Below, piece by piece: positions 42,291-54,286 of a DNA stretch of 64,000 nucleotides; the stretch's first letter is position 1, and every line of letters starts with the position of its first letter. Source of the stretch: Aedes albopictus (lineage: Eukaryota > Arthropoda > Insecta > Diptera > Culicidae). A program made the translations under genes and the position numbers. The notes beneath the pieces were generated by a model. It was not told the DNA's origin. It was given only the letters and a program-made list of their open reading frames with translations, and did not search any database. The stretch spans positions 446,749,204 to 446,813,203 of the forward strand of contig NC_085138.1 in NCBI RefSeq assembly GCF_035046485.1, given 5' to 3'.

Positions 42291-42585
42291 CACAGAAAAA
42301 AATATTCATGTAAAATTCAGCGAAAAATCGTGCACATAAAGGGAATGCTAGAGTTAGTGCATATTTACATGAGATATCATGTAAAATTACGTTAGGATCG
42401 TGTAAATTTCCGCTGAAAGTCGCGTAAACGGTTGGTGTCCATGATGGTTTACGCGATGGTTGGCGGAAATTTACACGATGGTAATGTAATTTTACATTAT
42501 ATCTCATGTAAAAGTGCACTAACTCTAGCATTCCCTTTATGTGCATGATTTCTCGCTGAATTTTAATTACATATTTTTTTCTGTG
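42291..42585. mobile_element. palindromic MITE (CACAGAAAAAAATATTCATG), copy 1
   Basis: Near-perfect foldback over most of its 295 bp. Arms contain ATTCAGCG, GCACATAAAGGGAATGCTAG and TTACATGAGATAT. TA lies on both sides. A second copy is at 54287-54579. Confidence 0.85.
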
Positions 42586-43583
42586 TACTGTTATCTAAGA
42601 AAAACGGTTTCTTTGGCGATTCATGCAAGGAATTTCTCATGCATCAAGATAGGCCAAAATATTCCTTCTGAACTGCAAACAACGCTTATGGTAAAATTGG
42701 AAATAATTGCCTAAGATTGAAAGACGGAAATATTTCTGATCATTATATTGTCGCTTCGCCACCAAACCGGACGTCGCACAACTGAGTCGTGACGTAGCTC
42801 AACTCGCGACGTTTTCTTAATCATTTCGGAAGTAGTGCGCATCTATTCCTTTTTCTTCAACAACATAGCGCATTAGTCGCGAGAAAGTTGCGACACTTGT
42901 GGATCGGGAAAATGACAAGTTTCGATTGAATGTTTGTCTGTTGATTTCAGCCGGATAGACAATATCGACAGCTAGAATGTTATATAGAGTATGTCTGCAC
43001 TCTGAATTCTTTTAATCATAATTTGGGCAAACGGCATTTGGCTAATCGACTCTTTCAGCCAGAAGGCATTCGGCCAAAGGGCACTCACTCAAATGACCGG
43101 ACATCATGGTACACAGCCTACCATGTTACAGAAATCCAACTTTGATGTTGTTATTTATCAGTTTTCATCTTCTCGAAGTTGGCGCAACTATTTGTACAAC
43201 TAATTGCCTACTACACCCAGATAAACCAGGTGAGACGGAAAGCTATGATAGCCTATGCCAAGTGAGCAACATTGTTTGTTTTTATTCACGGCTCCATCTC
43301 TCGGTTCTTCCGGTGATCATGAGTACAGACAGCATGCTGGATGCTTGTTTGTTGCTGACCAAACACAATCAGAGCATATCGGTGGCCTCCAAATAATGGC
43401 AGTCGATTTCATTGATATGTTAATACACACATTGTGTGCTGGAACCGAGTCAAGTTGGTTTTACTTTCCACGGTGGTAGCGGAAAGTGAAACTTTTTTTT
43501 TTCGAGGGAGAAGACTCAACATCATCCACAAGCTGAAGCAGAAACCCCTCATCCAGTTCTCCTTGAGTGATTTCTTCCGCAAA
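42586..43583. other. single-copy noncoding DNA
   Basis: No supported gene. The 96- and 74-residue ORFs at 43.1-43.5 kb have no recognisable domain. A GGCATTTGGCT/GGCATTCGGCC motif lies at about 43030-43090. Confidence 0.4.
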
Positions 43584-43748
43584 GGGGCTGTCCATTAATT
43601 ACGTAAGGGTTTATGGGGGGAGGGGGGGTTTGAGAAATCTTACGCGCCATACAAAAATATTTGGGTTCTCATACAAAAAATCTTACAAGGGGGGGTGGGG
43701 GGGTCGAAAAATCGTAAAATTTCCCTTACGTAATTAATGGACAGCCCC
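43584..43748. mobile_element. 165-bp MITE (GGGGCTGTCCATTAATTACG)
   Basis: The 26-bp ends are perfect inverted repeats. The interior has a G-rich run and ATACAAAAA on both sides of the centre. The flanks share only AAA, so the duplication length is unresolved. Confidence 0.8.
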
Positions 43749-44650
43749 AAACAAGTCAATCGGTAATCAAGCTAATAGGCTTTCCGTTATGTGCAGCCAA
43801 TTACCTCGTTTATCTTTACTACTGACTGGCGTCTAACCTTTCGCTTCGATATAGAACCTCAGCTCGCAAGCAAACGACTTACTCATCCTGATCCAAAAAA
43901 AAGAGAAATGACAAGAGCTACTCTTCTCATAAGACCGGATCCAAAAAGCCGCCTCCGCCTTCTCGTGGTAACAACGTGCAACCTCACAGAAGCACCCATT
44001 TATTGTTATAAGTCATCGTTTATTGCGTAACGACGATATTCCCCTGAAAACCCCGTCCATCCGCGCGGCGCTCGATTTTTTATTCGTTTCGCATAACCGT
44101 TCGTAACTAAAATTTCCGAACAAGCAAAGCAAGCCATCAGCAGCCACCAAAGAGCTAATCTTCCGCTTTCGGCTGATTCGATTCCTTCATCTTAACCCTA
44201 GTAGTGAGTAGTAGGCGACGAAGGCGCATCGTTTTTGCCATCATCACCGCCGCGCATCGCATCGCGTCGTCGTGCTTAGGTGCATTTCATAAGCCTACTT
44301 CGATCGCGGCTGGCTCCCACCAGCCAGCCGCCAAGAAGAGTGTCTTTCTCCGTGGCGAAGAGCGGCCGGCGGGTCACACCGAAAAGTAAATATTGAAAAA
44401 TGTGTAACCATAAAATATAGTCGTGAATTCCTCCGGCCGCCGGTTCGAGTCTTCTTTGTCGCGCTTCTGTAGGTATTTTGAACCGGCTTAAACATCAGCC
44501 CGTGCTCATCTGCAAGCTTGAGCACGAACGAGCAGCACCTTTCACAATTTGCGGTAGACCGCAAATAAAGCTCAATTCCGGGAACTATTGGGGGGATCGG
44601 AGTGGGATGCACCTTTTGTGGAAAATATCAAATATAGTCTAAGATACTGA
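43749..44650. other. single-copy noncoding, GC-richer at 44.0-44.6 kb
   Basis: No domain-bearing ORF. The region 44.2-44.6 kb could be regulatory DNA, but nothing specific is visible. Confidence 0.4.
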
Positions 44651-45024
44651 ATTAAATTCCAGCCATCGCTCAGCAATTTGTCGAGGAATTCCTCTACGGG
44701 TTCTTTCAGGAAGTCCTCCAGAAATTTTTCTAGGGATATCTTCAGGAATTTCTCAAGAAATTTCTCAAAAGATACTTCTTAGTCAAAGATTGCTTCAGAA
44801 ATTCTAAACTCCTTTAAATATCGTTCCTGGAGAAATTTCTTTACAGTTTCTAAATTCTAACATGGAGTTCTCCTGCTATTTACAGGAATTCCTTCGCAGA
44901 TGCTTTCAGCGAGAGATACTTGCAAGACTTCCTCTCTGGAAGCCTTCAGTTTTCTTTTCAGGAATTCTTTCAGAAATTCTGGCTGGAATCCATCCAGAGG
45001 TCCTTTCAGGTATTCCTCCATATA
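44651..45024 (-). repeat. 12-bp degenerate array block
   Basis: Units such as ATTCCTTCGCAG and TTTCTCAAGAAA; moderately decayed. The block is broken by the foldback at 45025. Confidence 0.65.
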
Positions 45025-45687
45025 CACAGCGTAACAAAAATTAACTTTTTGTCTGTCTCAAGAGCAAACTTATGTGTCTCTGAAGGATTTTGGGCCGCTG
45101 AATCCGAATCCGGGCTCAGATTTGCTCTAACACGTCACAATTTTGAGCTATACCTCAATTTATAGGGCAAAATATGCGATTTTGGGCTTATTTGACTGCA
45201 AGCCATTAAGCAAGGAAATATTTTTTTTTGACAATCAAAAGGTTAATTGGTCAATTAACATCTAAATTAACGACTCATGCAAAATATTTCGTTTTACCAA
45301 ATCGAATTTGATAGTTTTAAGCGATTTATGTTAGGTACGATATTTCCCATACAAGTCACCCTCCAAAAGTTGCATGCAAGTTTTCATACTAACAAAAAAT
45401 GCTTAAATCTATCAAATTTGATTAGGTAAAACAAAATATTTTGCATGAGTCGTTAATTTAGGTGTTAATGGACCAATTAACCTTTTGATTGCCTAAAAAA
45501 AATATTTCCAAGCTTAATGACTTGCAGTCAAAAAAGCCCAAAATCGCATATTTTGCCCTATAAATTGAGGTATAGCTCAAAATTGTGACGTGTTAGAGCA
45601 AATCTGAGCCCGGATTCGGATTCAGCGGCCCAAAATCCTTCAGAGACACAAAAGTTTGCTCTTGAGACAAAAAAATGTTTCGCTGTG
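45025..45687. mobile_element. 663-bp foldback element (CACAGCG ends)
   Basis: The two halves are inverted copies over about 300 bp each, with few differences, meeting in a short centre near 45330-45390. Ends are CACAGCGTAACA and, inverted, CACAGCGAAACA. Flanks ATA/ATA are compatible with a 2-3-bp duplication. No ORF. Confidence 0.85.
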
Positions 45688-47080
45688 ATATTATCGAGGA
45701 ATTCCATCGTTAATCACTCCAGAGAATTCCTCAGGCATTTCTTCTTGAATTTCTTCATGAATTATTCCTTGGCATTTCATCAGAACTTCCAACAGAAGTT
45801 CATCCAAGACTTTGGGGTTTTCAAAAATTGCGGCAGGACTTCCACCCATATCTTGAAAAATTGAACAAGCAATTCTTCGAAGCATCTGTCATGAGGTATT
45901 TCCAGCAGTAATTTCAGGTATTGCTCAAGAAATTTCAGCAGGGATTCTTCAGAAACTCCTTATAAAATACACAAGAAATTTATTCAAAAATTCCTCCAGA
46001 AATTTCTCATGAAATTCCTCAGGGAAGAGATATCTGAAGGAATTCCTCCAGATATTCCCAAAAAAATGTGTTCAAGGAATTTCTGCTGAGATTACTTCAA
46101 AAATTGATTCAAGGAATTTAGTCCAGGAATGCTCCCAGAAATTTTTCAAGAATTTTTTCTTTGAATTTCCACAGGTATTTTTTGGAGTTCTAGAGGTATT
46201 TCTCCATATATTCTTCTGCGATACAATCAAGACATTATCCACAATATCCTCATGCATTTCTTCTAGAATTCCTCCATGAATTATTCCTTAGAAGTTCATC
46301 TGGAAAATTCTCAATAGATAGTTCCTCCAGTTTTTTTTCCAAAAATTCCTCCTGGTATACCTACAAAAACTGCTTCATAAATTCATTTTTGGGTTTATTC
46401 GATCCTTGCTTTAGGAATTCTTTCACACATTTTACTATTCAATAGTTTTTTTTTCAGAGTTTCATATCTTGGCACTTCTCAAGGATGTTTTAGAAATAAT
46501 TCAATGAATACCTGGAGAGGGTTCTCAGTTCTTCCAGGTATTTCTTTAGAAATTCCTTCAAAAACATTAGTTTCTTCAAAATTTTTCTCAGTGACTTCTT
46601 GAAGAGTTCCTCCAGGGCTCCATAAGTTTTGTACTTAAAAAATCAGCAGGACTTCCTCTCATATCTTAAAAAATTGTATAATAATTCTTCGAAATACTTG
46701 CCTGATGAGAATCTTTATTAGTTCTTTCAGTTATTGTTTTTAAGAAATTTAAGCAGGGATTCTTTCAGAAACTCCTCATAGGTGTCCGATGGAAATCTTT
46801 TCAGGAAACTACTCCAGATATTTCCACAGAAATTTCTCCAGGAGTTTTTTCTTGGAATCATTTCCAGAATTTCTCCCAGTTACATTTCATTAAATTTTAC
46901 TAGGAAAAGATATCTAAGGAAAATCCTTCAGGAATTCCCCCATGATTTATTCAAGCAATATACCTCCAGAGATTATTTCAATAATTGCTTCAAGAGTTTT
47001 AGTCCAGGTAACCTTCCAGGGGATTTTCTAAAAAGTTTTCAAGGAATCTTCATAGATATCTTCTGAAGTACTAAAAAAAC
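45688..47080 (-). repeat. 12-bp array with duplicated block
   Basis: A block with GCAGGACTTCC, CATATCTTGAAAAATTG, AATTCTTCGAA and AGCAGGGATTCTTCAGAAAC is present twice (about 45830-45960 and 46645-46775). Confidence 0.7.
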
Positions 47081-49030
47081 GAGGAAATCTTGGTAGAAAT
47101 CCCAGGAGATATTGCTGACGGAATCGCAAAAGCAATTTCAAAAAGAACTTTGAAGGAATTCTTCTAGGAACTCATGCAGAAATTTCCACAATATTTTTCA
47201 AAGGGGAGTTTTATGAAAACTAATTCCATGATAGAACTTTTGAAGAAATTCCCAAAGAAAACCCTTAAATACAGAAAGAGTCCCTGGAGATATTTTTGAA
47301 GAAATCCCTGAAGAAATGTCAGAAGGAATCCATGGAGGAATTACTTAAAGGATCTCGAATGAATTTGTCTAACTTCAGTCTAATTTCTGTATAATCCCTA
47401 AAGGTATTTCCAATGAAATCCCAGGGAAATTCCTCAAGGAATCTCAGAAGGAATTTCTGAAAAAAGTCCTGGGAGAATGCCAGTCAAACTTCTTTGGAAA
47501 TGCTTGGTGGAGCTTCTAGAGAAATTATTGAGAAAATTCTGAAGAGTTCTTGGAGAAACCCATCATAAGATTTCCTGGAGGATTTTCTTGAAAAAAAAAA
47601 TACTGGAGAAATTCAAAAATTCCCTTGAGAAATTACTAAAAATATGTTTGAAGATAAGATATTTCTTCAAACATATTTCTTAGTAATTTCTCAAGAGAAT
47701 CCGTGGAAAAAAATCCAGGAAGTAGCCATGAAAAATTTCTGGAGAAACATACGGAGGAATACTCCAGAAGTTTCTCATGAAATTTTTCTAGGAAGAGATA
47801 TCTCTGGGAATTTCTTCAGCTATTCCTCCAAGGTTTATTCCAGGAATTTCTGCAGAGATTTTTTTTTAAATATCTGGAATCCTTCATGAAAATTTTCAGG
47901 ACTTTGAGAAATCTCCACACGTATTTTCTAGACTGCTGAAAATATCTTGGAGAAACTTCGAAAAAATCCCAGGACATATTTCTGACGGAATCGCAGAATC
48001 AATTTTCAAAAGAACCTTTGTAGGAATTCCTGGAGGAACTCATGGAGAAATTTCCGCAAGATTTTTTAAAGGGGAGTTTTATTGAAACTAAATCCATGGA
48101 AGAACTTTTTAGAAATTCCTAAAGAAAACCTGAACATAATGAAAGAGTCTCTGGAGATATTTCTGAAGAAATCCCTGAAGAAATTTTAGAAGGAATCCAT
48201 GGAGGAATCACTTAAAGAATCCCTAAAGAAATTCTCCAGTCTAATGTCTGTATATTGATTGATTGATTTATCTTTATTATAGAGACTTTCAGCACTAATG
48301 TCTGTATAATCCCTGATAGAATTTTTGAAGCCATCCCAGGGAAATTCCTAAAGAAATCTCTAGAAGATTTTTTGAAGAAATTCCTGGAGGAAAACTTCTT
48401 GGGAAATGCTTGGTTGAACTCCAAATAAGATTTTATAAGAGTTTTTGGAATACTGAAGCAGCCTGAAAATCTCAGTGAAAAAAAATGCAACGCTTCTGAA
48501 TCCCTGGAGAAATTATTATAGAATCCCTGGGGAAGCCTCTGATTCCTTCAGGAGGAATTTCTAAAGGACACCCCAAACAATTTTTTGAAGTTATCCCAGG
48601 AGAAGTATCAGAAAGAATGCATGGAAAACTTCCTTGACAAATGTTTAATGGACTTTCTGAAAAAAATCTTATGGACATATCTGACGGAAGCCCAGGAGAA
48701 ATTTCCTAAAAGATTCTCATTGAAGAATCCTTGAAAGATTTTATGCATGAACTCCTGCAGTAATTTCTGAACCTGACAATTTTGGAAGAAATCCTTGTTA
48801 AAGAAAACTCTGCAAAAATTTCTTAAAGAATCTTTGAAAGAAATTGTATAGAAAACTTTGGCGAAATGTTCTTATGAATCCCTGGAAGAATTCTCTTTCT
48901 GGATCTTAACGAATTCTTTGAAGATTATCTTAAGATATCCCTTAAAGGAAGGAAACTTTGGACGATGCTTCCAAGAAACCCTTCATGAAATTTCTGAAGG
49001 ATTTATAGTTCAGTCCTTCTTCTGTATAGT
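47081..49030 (+). repeat. 12-bp array, opposite polarity, duplicated block
   Basis: Polarity flips near 47080. About 400 bp is duplicated (47085-47500 and 47955-48410), sharing GACGGAATCGCA, AAAGGGGAGTTTTAT and GAAGGAATCCATGGAGGAAT. Confidence 0.7.
48241..48308 (-). mobile_element. 40-bp retro-insertion with 14-bp TSD
   Basis: The insert 48255-48294 on the minus strand reads GCTGAAAGTCTCTATAATAA then AGATAAATCAATCAATCAA. Perfect 14-bp repeats CTAATGTCTGTATA flank it. The duplicated block near 47393 (CTAATTTCTGTATAATCC) is the uninserted site. Confidence 0.85.
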
Positions 49031-49069
49031 TAAGTTCTTAGTGTATGGATGATTTTGAGGGCATTAGGC

Positions 49070-49330
49070 TGACACAAATTTCGATTTTCTCTAATGTCAC
49101 CCTCCCCTCGGAAAATTTTTGTCGGAGTTCGACATTTTGAGGGGGGATACAAATAAATTATTCAAGAAATTAAAAAAATTAAAGTGAAATTAGAGTCGTC
49201 GAGAATTTTTTTTTAACAAATCCGATGCGTTTGAAGATTTTGCCTAATTGTTTGGGTAATTTTTCATCGAATACATTTATTATTTATCATCTCCCCCTTG
49301 ACGAGTCAATGACTAAAGTGACAAAAGAAG
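49070..49330 (-). repeat. dispersed repeat, relative of 17740-17960
   Basis: Inverted relative of the block at 17.74 kb, sharing AACAAATCCGATG and a C-rich run. Element ends unknown. Confidence 0.45.
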
Positions 49331-49379
49331 AAAATGAGATTTGTTCCGGCCTTATAGGGGAATTTATGAATAATTCTTT

Positions 49380-49750
49380 AATTTAATGCTTCTGAAGAAA
49401 TCTCTAGAATAATTTCCATAAGAATTCAGATTAGAAGCAATGCTTGGAAAAAAATCATAAAGATTTAGTGAAAGACTTGCTCAAGGTATCACCGGAGGAA
49501 TTTCTTAAGAAATCCCTGGTGAATTTTCTAAAGATTTTTTTTAAAGAATTTCGTGACTGGTTTTCTAAATGAGTCTTTCATAAATTTTTTTGGAACTATT
49601 TCTCGAAAAATTTCTGAAGAAAATGATGAAGGATTTAGGATCAAATTTATGGAGACATTTTTGTAGCAATCTTGCCAGATTAGTCTCTGAGAAACCTTTG
49701 GACAAATATCTGAAGCAATTTCCAGAGAAAAGGACACAGCCTCTAGCATC
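49380..49750 (+). repeat. decayed 12-bp array
   Basis: A few recognisable GAAGAAATCTCTAGAA-type units, mostly degraded. Confidence 0.5.
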
Positions 49751-49759
49751 TATGTTCTA

Positions 49760-50640
49760 TTAAGTCTTAAGTTCTATGATTGAGTTTCAACCATCTGATC
49801 TACATGTATAATTAGTGATCTATTGCAGCATTATAACTTAAATTTATGCTTACACAGCCTCATGCAACTATGTGTTGTCAAGTGGGCAGTTCAGTGTCAA
49901 TTTGAGGGGCTCCAAGAACTTCCTCGTGTGTAGGTCATCGGATCTACCAACGTAGTTGGTTGTCTGCAAGAGGTTTATAACCAAGGTTCATACTTACTCA
50001 GCTTTAGGTAGATATGATCTATCAAGTAGTGAGTTCGATTATTCTTTAGTGCCTCCCAGAAACCCCTTGAGTTAAAGTCATCGAATCTACAAGAGGTACT
50101 AGTTGTACAGTCGAGTCTCCTATTAAACGCTGTCACCCACTTTATGCCCACCGCAACTTCTCGGCTGTCTTGCATCTAATCCAGCTGATTTTTCAATGCA
50201 GTTAGTGCTTAATATAACCTCATCACATACAAAAAATGACAGTCTGGAGAACGCAGTGGGCGTGAAATGGGTGGCAGCGTCTTATAGGAGACCCAACTGT
50301 ATCTACATAATCTATGAATAAGGTTCATTCTCACACAGCCTCAGGTATCTATGTTCTATCAAGTTACGAATTCCATGATTGTATAGAAGTATCCGAGAAC
50401 TCCCTGAGGTTTAGGTCTTCGGATCTACAAGCGTAAGCAGTGATCCATTGGAGCATTATGAAGGAGACTTATGCTTACACAGCCTCATGCTTTGTGCTGT
50501 TAAGTGGTGAGTACATTGTATGTTTGAGAATCTCCAAGGATCTCCATAGGTCATCGCATCTACTGAGGTATTTGGTTGTCTCTTAGAACTTTATGACCAT
50601 GGTTCATACTCAGACAGCTGTCGGTAGCTATGATTTGACA
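49760..50640 (+). repeat. satellite-like tandem repeat, about 150-bp unit
   Basis: Units share ACAGCCTCA, TATGTTCTATCAAGT, GGTCATCGGATCTAC, GGTTGTC and AAGGTTCATACT, about five imperfect copies. The array is interrupted by the MITE at 50108-50299. Confidence 0.7.
50108..50299. mobile_element. 192-bp CAGT-ended MITE in satellite
   Basis: Ends CAGTCGAGTCTCCTATTAAA and, inverted, CAGTTGGGTCTCCTATAAGA; arms continue to GCCCAC. TA lies on both sides (50106-50107, 50300-50301). Confidence 0.8.
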
Positions 50641-51320
50641 CTTCGTTAGGCTACAGGTGTCTACAGTTGGGAAACCTCCTGAAACACCTTGAAACGCCTT
50701 GAAGCGTCTCTGAACCCGCCTTTTGTCCTTAGGAAAACTCACCTCTGAACCCCCCTTAAGCCCCCCTGAAACCTCCCAAAACGTTCTAAAACGCATTTAA
50801 ACGCTTTGAAACGCCTTTTAAACTCCTATGAAACATCCGTTAAATTCACCTGCGAGCCTCGGAAGCCGCTTTAATCTCCACTGATGCCTCCTGAAACGCC
50901 CTAAATCTATTGAAACGACTTGTAACACTATGAAATGCTTCTGAAACCTCCGTGAAATTCACCTGAGAGCTTCTGAAGCCCCCTAAAACATCTCCCAAAC
51001 GTCCTGAAACATCCTAAAATGCATTGAAACGTAATAAAACGTCTCTGAAACCCCTCTAAAATCATCGTGAAGTTCACCTGGGATTCTATATAGATCCCCA
51101 AAACGCCTCTAAACCCTCCTGAAATACCTTAAAATGCTTTTAAACGCAGTGAAACAACTTAAAACGCATCTGAAGCCCCCTAAGAGCTCTCTGAAACTCC
51201 TGAAACGCTCTGAATCGCTTGAAAACGCCGTTAACTCGCCTCTTCAAACTCCCTTGAAATCCCTTTGAACCTGCATCCCCCTCCCTTAACATCTGAAAGC
51301 CATGATCCTCCTCCCCTTTG
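50641..51320 (+). repeat. degenerate minisatellite, CCTGAAACGCCTTGAAACGC type
   Basis: Variable-length units built from GAAAC, GCCTT and CTCCTGAAAC words, about 10-20 bp each, over 680 bp; C-rich on the + strand. Distinct from the 12-bp family. Confidence 0.75.
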
Positions 51321-53654
51321 CACCTGCTAACACTTGCCCTTCACAAACTTCGTTGAAATTTTGCGCAGTGTACTGTGTTTTACGATTTTAAAACTATTCT
51401 GAAACAAATCTACACAGTTCAAAATTTTTACATCGCGTTTGCTGTTACAAAATTACCTCCATCGCTTTCAACGAATTTCTTTTTGTGTACTGCACCTATC
51501 AGACCGATAATTTTACCAAGTTTCATCAATCAGTTCAAGGATATCTTGGATACGACGCCGATGATTCTTAATTGTTGTTGGTTTTCAGAGTAATTCACTT
51601 TGCAAGAATGCTTTGATAAGGCCACGCTTTTCAATGATACGGTGCTTTTCATGGTTGCAGTAGGACTTTGACAGCTGCGGTAGCACTCGGCAGCTATAAC
51701 GCAGAGTGGAGAATTTTCTGAAATTCCGCAATAACTTAATTCGTTTTACATGCATTTTACCCCGATCACCCCACCTCGGCGAAGATGATACCGCACTCCC
51801 AGTCAGCGAGTGCTTGGATAGAAAGGATTACGAAATGTGCCTCATGCTCTCGTCTCGTTTCGGGCCTCATTCGGAACCTGCTTGTATGGACGATAGTTCA
51901 TTTTGCGGTTTGAAATGTCAACTGTCAATTCACCATTTCGCAACACCATCCTCCCTCGATCGCATGGGTAAATTAGCAACGGCCTACTGCGATTGTTGGT
52001 GGAGCTAAGAGACGGGGCTTACTTTTGAAGTGGCATCAATAGGGAATGAGGGTATTGTTGCGATGTTACGATGTAATCGAAACGAGCTTGAAATCATCTT
52101 TCGGAAAGTTCGCTGAAAATTTGTGTACGCGCGCCGCAGTAATTAATCACTTCCGTCGCATCGGAAGGCTCTTCCGTCCGATTAGTTTGTATTGCCCACT
52201 TGAGCGGCCCAATCCGACCGGCAAAATACGCCAAAATTAATCATATTAGGAAATTACACACTAAATTGCGTGCCGGTGTCGAAACCGATCGGCTCCTGAT
52301 TGGCAGCGTCCGACAGACTTACTGACGGCGGGCACAGCATCTCGCACAATTACCGACAATTAATCAATTAATCGGCAGATTTGGACCAACCAGCAACGCT
52401 GCGCACCCATAGTGGACGTTGACGGCGGCAGCGGCCGCTGCCGACGAAGGAAAGCACCAGTGTGCAGTGTGAAAGAAAATCAAAGAAAATGCTGACCGAT
52501 CGATGGACGGCGTGCGATAATGTTGCTTGATGAAGCGCAGCAATTTCGTTTGAACTTGGCCATGAATGGTTACGTTACGAAAAAAAAAAAATGCTGTGTG
52601 CCGACTGGAAAATACGTGCGTTTGATGATGGAGATTGGAATTGCTATCGAAGAATTTACCAACAGATTGGGTGGAAGCTAACCACAGTGTATATGATGCA
52701 AAGTTATTGACCTGAAGTGTTAGTGCGTATCCTTGGAAACGGTGCGAAGGACGCGTGCGATGCGATGCCAGGAAGGGTTTATTTCCGTTGTTGACGATTG
52801 CTTTGTTAGTCAGTCATCAAAGCAGCTTGGGATGGGGCACAGGTGCTGCTGAATCTGGCGTCATCTTTATTGCGTGCTAGGGGATCCAAGTCGGCGTTTG
52901 CCTGGTGGCGATGAGCGCGACAGGAAACGAAAAACATTATCGACTTGATTGATTGCGGCTTTTGGCGAGGCGACAACATGGGTGATATCAGTCGTTTTGC
53001 TGGATTCTGCCGTCGACGTGGTTGGTGGTATTCTGCATCAAGATTGAAATGACCGGAGGCAGAGAAGATGGCTTGAACGCTTGATGTATATGAATGTTGA
53101 TGGCTAATTGCTACTGTCAATACTTCGATAACTGCCCTTTATAGTTACCATTGGCGTTTATTGATCTCCAGAATATTCTTATCTTTTCAATACTTCATAT
53201 TTGCCATAGCAAGTCGATATCAAAACCAAAGTTGTCATGATTCAAAGTATGTATTGCGCAAATGTTTGCAGTTTCTGCAACAACTTATGGCGATTTTTTC
53301 TGGGAGAAAACTTGAAAATTTTCTCCAAAGAACGCTAGAAAAATTTCTTGAAAAACATCTGAAAGCCTCCATATAGAAATAATTCTGAATAACGAGTAAG
53401 TAGACTTCTCAAGTAGGTAATTTGTGAGTCGAGAAACTTCGAAGGTTCTTGCTGAAGAAAAAAAAACCTGTTATAAATGTCCTAAAACATCCATGGATTT
53501 TTTCTTTTTACAAATATTCTGAAAAGCTCCTTTTATAGCATTACATTTCTTAACGTACCTATCAGAAAATATATTTTTAAAATGTAACCCAGAACGAATT
53601 ATTTGAACACGTGTTTTTGGATATAACAAACCTAATTAAATCTACTCTGCACAG
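51321..53654. other. single-copy noncoding DNA
   Basis: No supported gene. 51.7-53.1 kb is GC-richer; ORFs of 100-104 residues at 51706-52008 and 52806-53120 have no recognised domain. An A-run lies at about 52580. Confidence 0.4.
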
Positions 53655-54148
53655 ATAAAAATAATGAGATTTACACGTTATGTAAACCTCAGTTTAGTAA
53701 TGTAAACTTAGTGTAATGATGGTTTACATGATATATTATGTAAATTTGTGTTATATGTCATGTAAATACTCAGAATTATGCTAAATTACATGACATATAA
53801 TGGAAGTTTACATGATATTTTATGATTTTTACATGATAGGGTATTGTACCATTTGGGCAGGTGTACCTATTTTGGGCACTCGCCGCTATAACTAGGTCAA
53901 TTTCAAACCGATTGGTTTGAATTTCTGTACAGAGTTAGATACTGTACGTGCCTAACTCTATACAAAATTTCAAATCAATCGGTTTGAAATTGACTTAGTT
54001 ATAGCGGCAAGTGCCCAAAATAGGAACACCTGCCCAAATGGTACAAGACCCTATGTCATGTAAACTTCTGTGATATCCCACGCTCCAATCATGTGCATCA
54101 TATGTCACAGAACTTTACACTCGTTTTTCGATCTGTGAACAGTGAGTC
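53655..54148. mobile_element. ATGTAAAC-rich element with nested MITE
   Basis: The left end CACAGATAAAAATAATGAG is loosely inverted at the right end (TCACAGATCGAAAAACGAG read from the other strand). The body is full of CATGTAAA/TTTACATG words, as in the 42291 family. Limits are approximate. Confidence 0.55.
53839..54051. mobile_element. 213-bp nested foldback MITE
   Basis: Arms of about 105 bp: GGGTATTGTACCATTTGGGC and, inverted, GGGTCTTGTACCATTTGGGC, continuing through CTATTTTGGGCACT. TA lies on both sides. Confidence 0.85.
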
Positions 54149-54286
54149 CATACATACGAAAACCCTTAAATAGTGTTCAATATTCACGCATCACAGTGTT
54201 TCTGGGTTGGTTATTCACCTATGAAATGTATTTTAGGGATGGGGCTTGATTCTCTTACTCCAGCATTACTCGATCTTTGAAGTGCG

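Noticed and set aside
42163..42546. 127-residue minus-strand ORF
   Set aside because: Lies mostly inside a palindromic MITE; open by chance.
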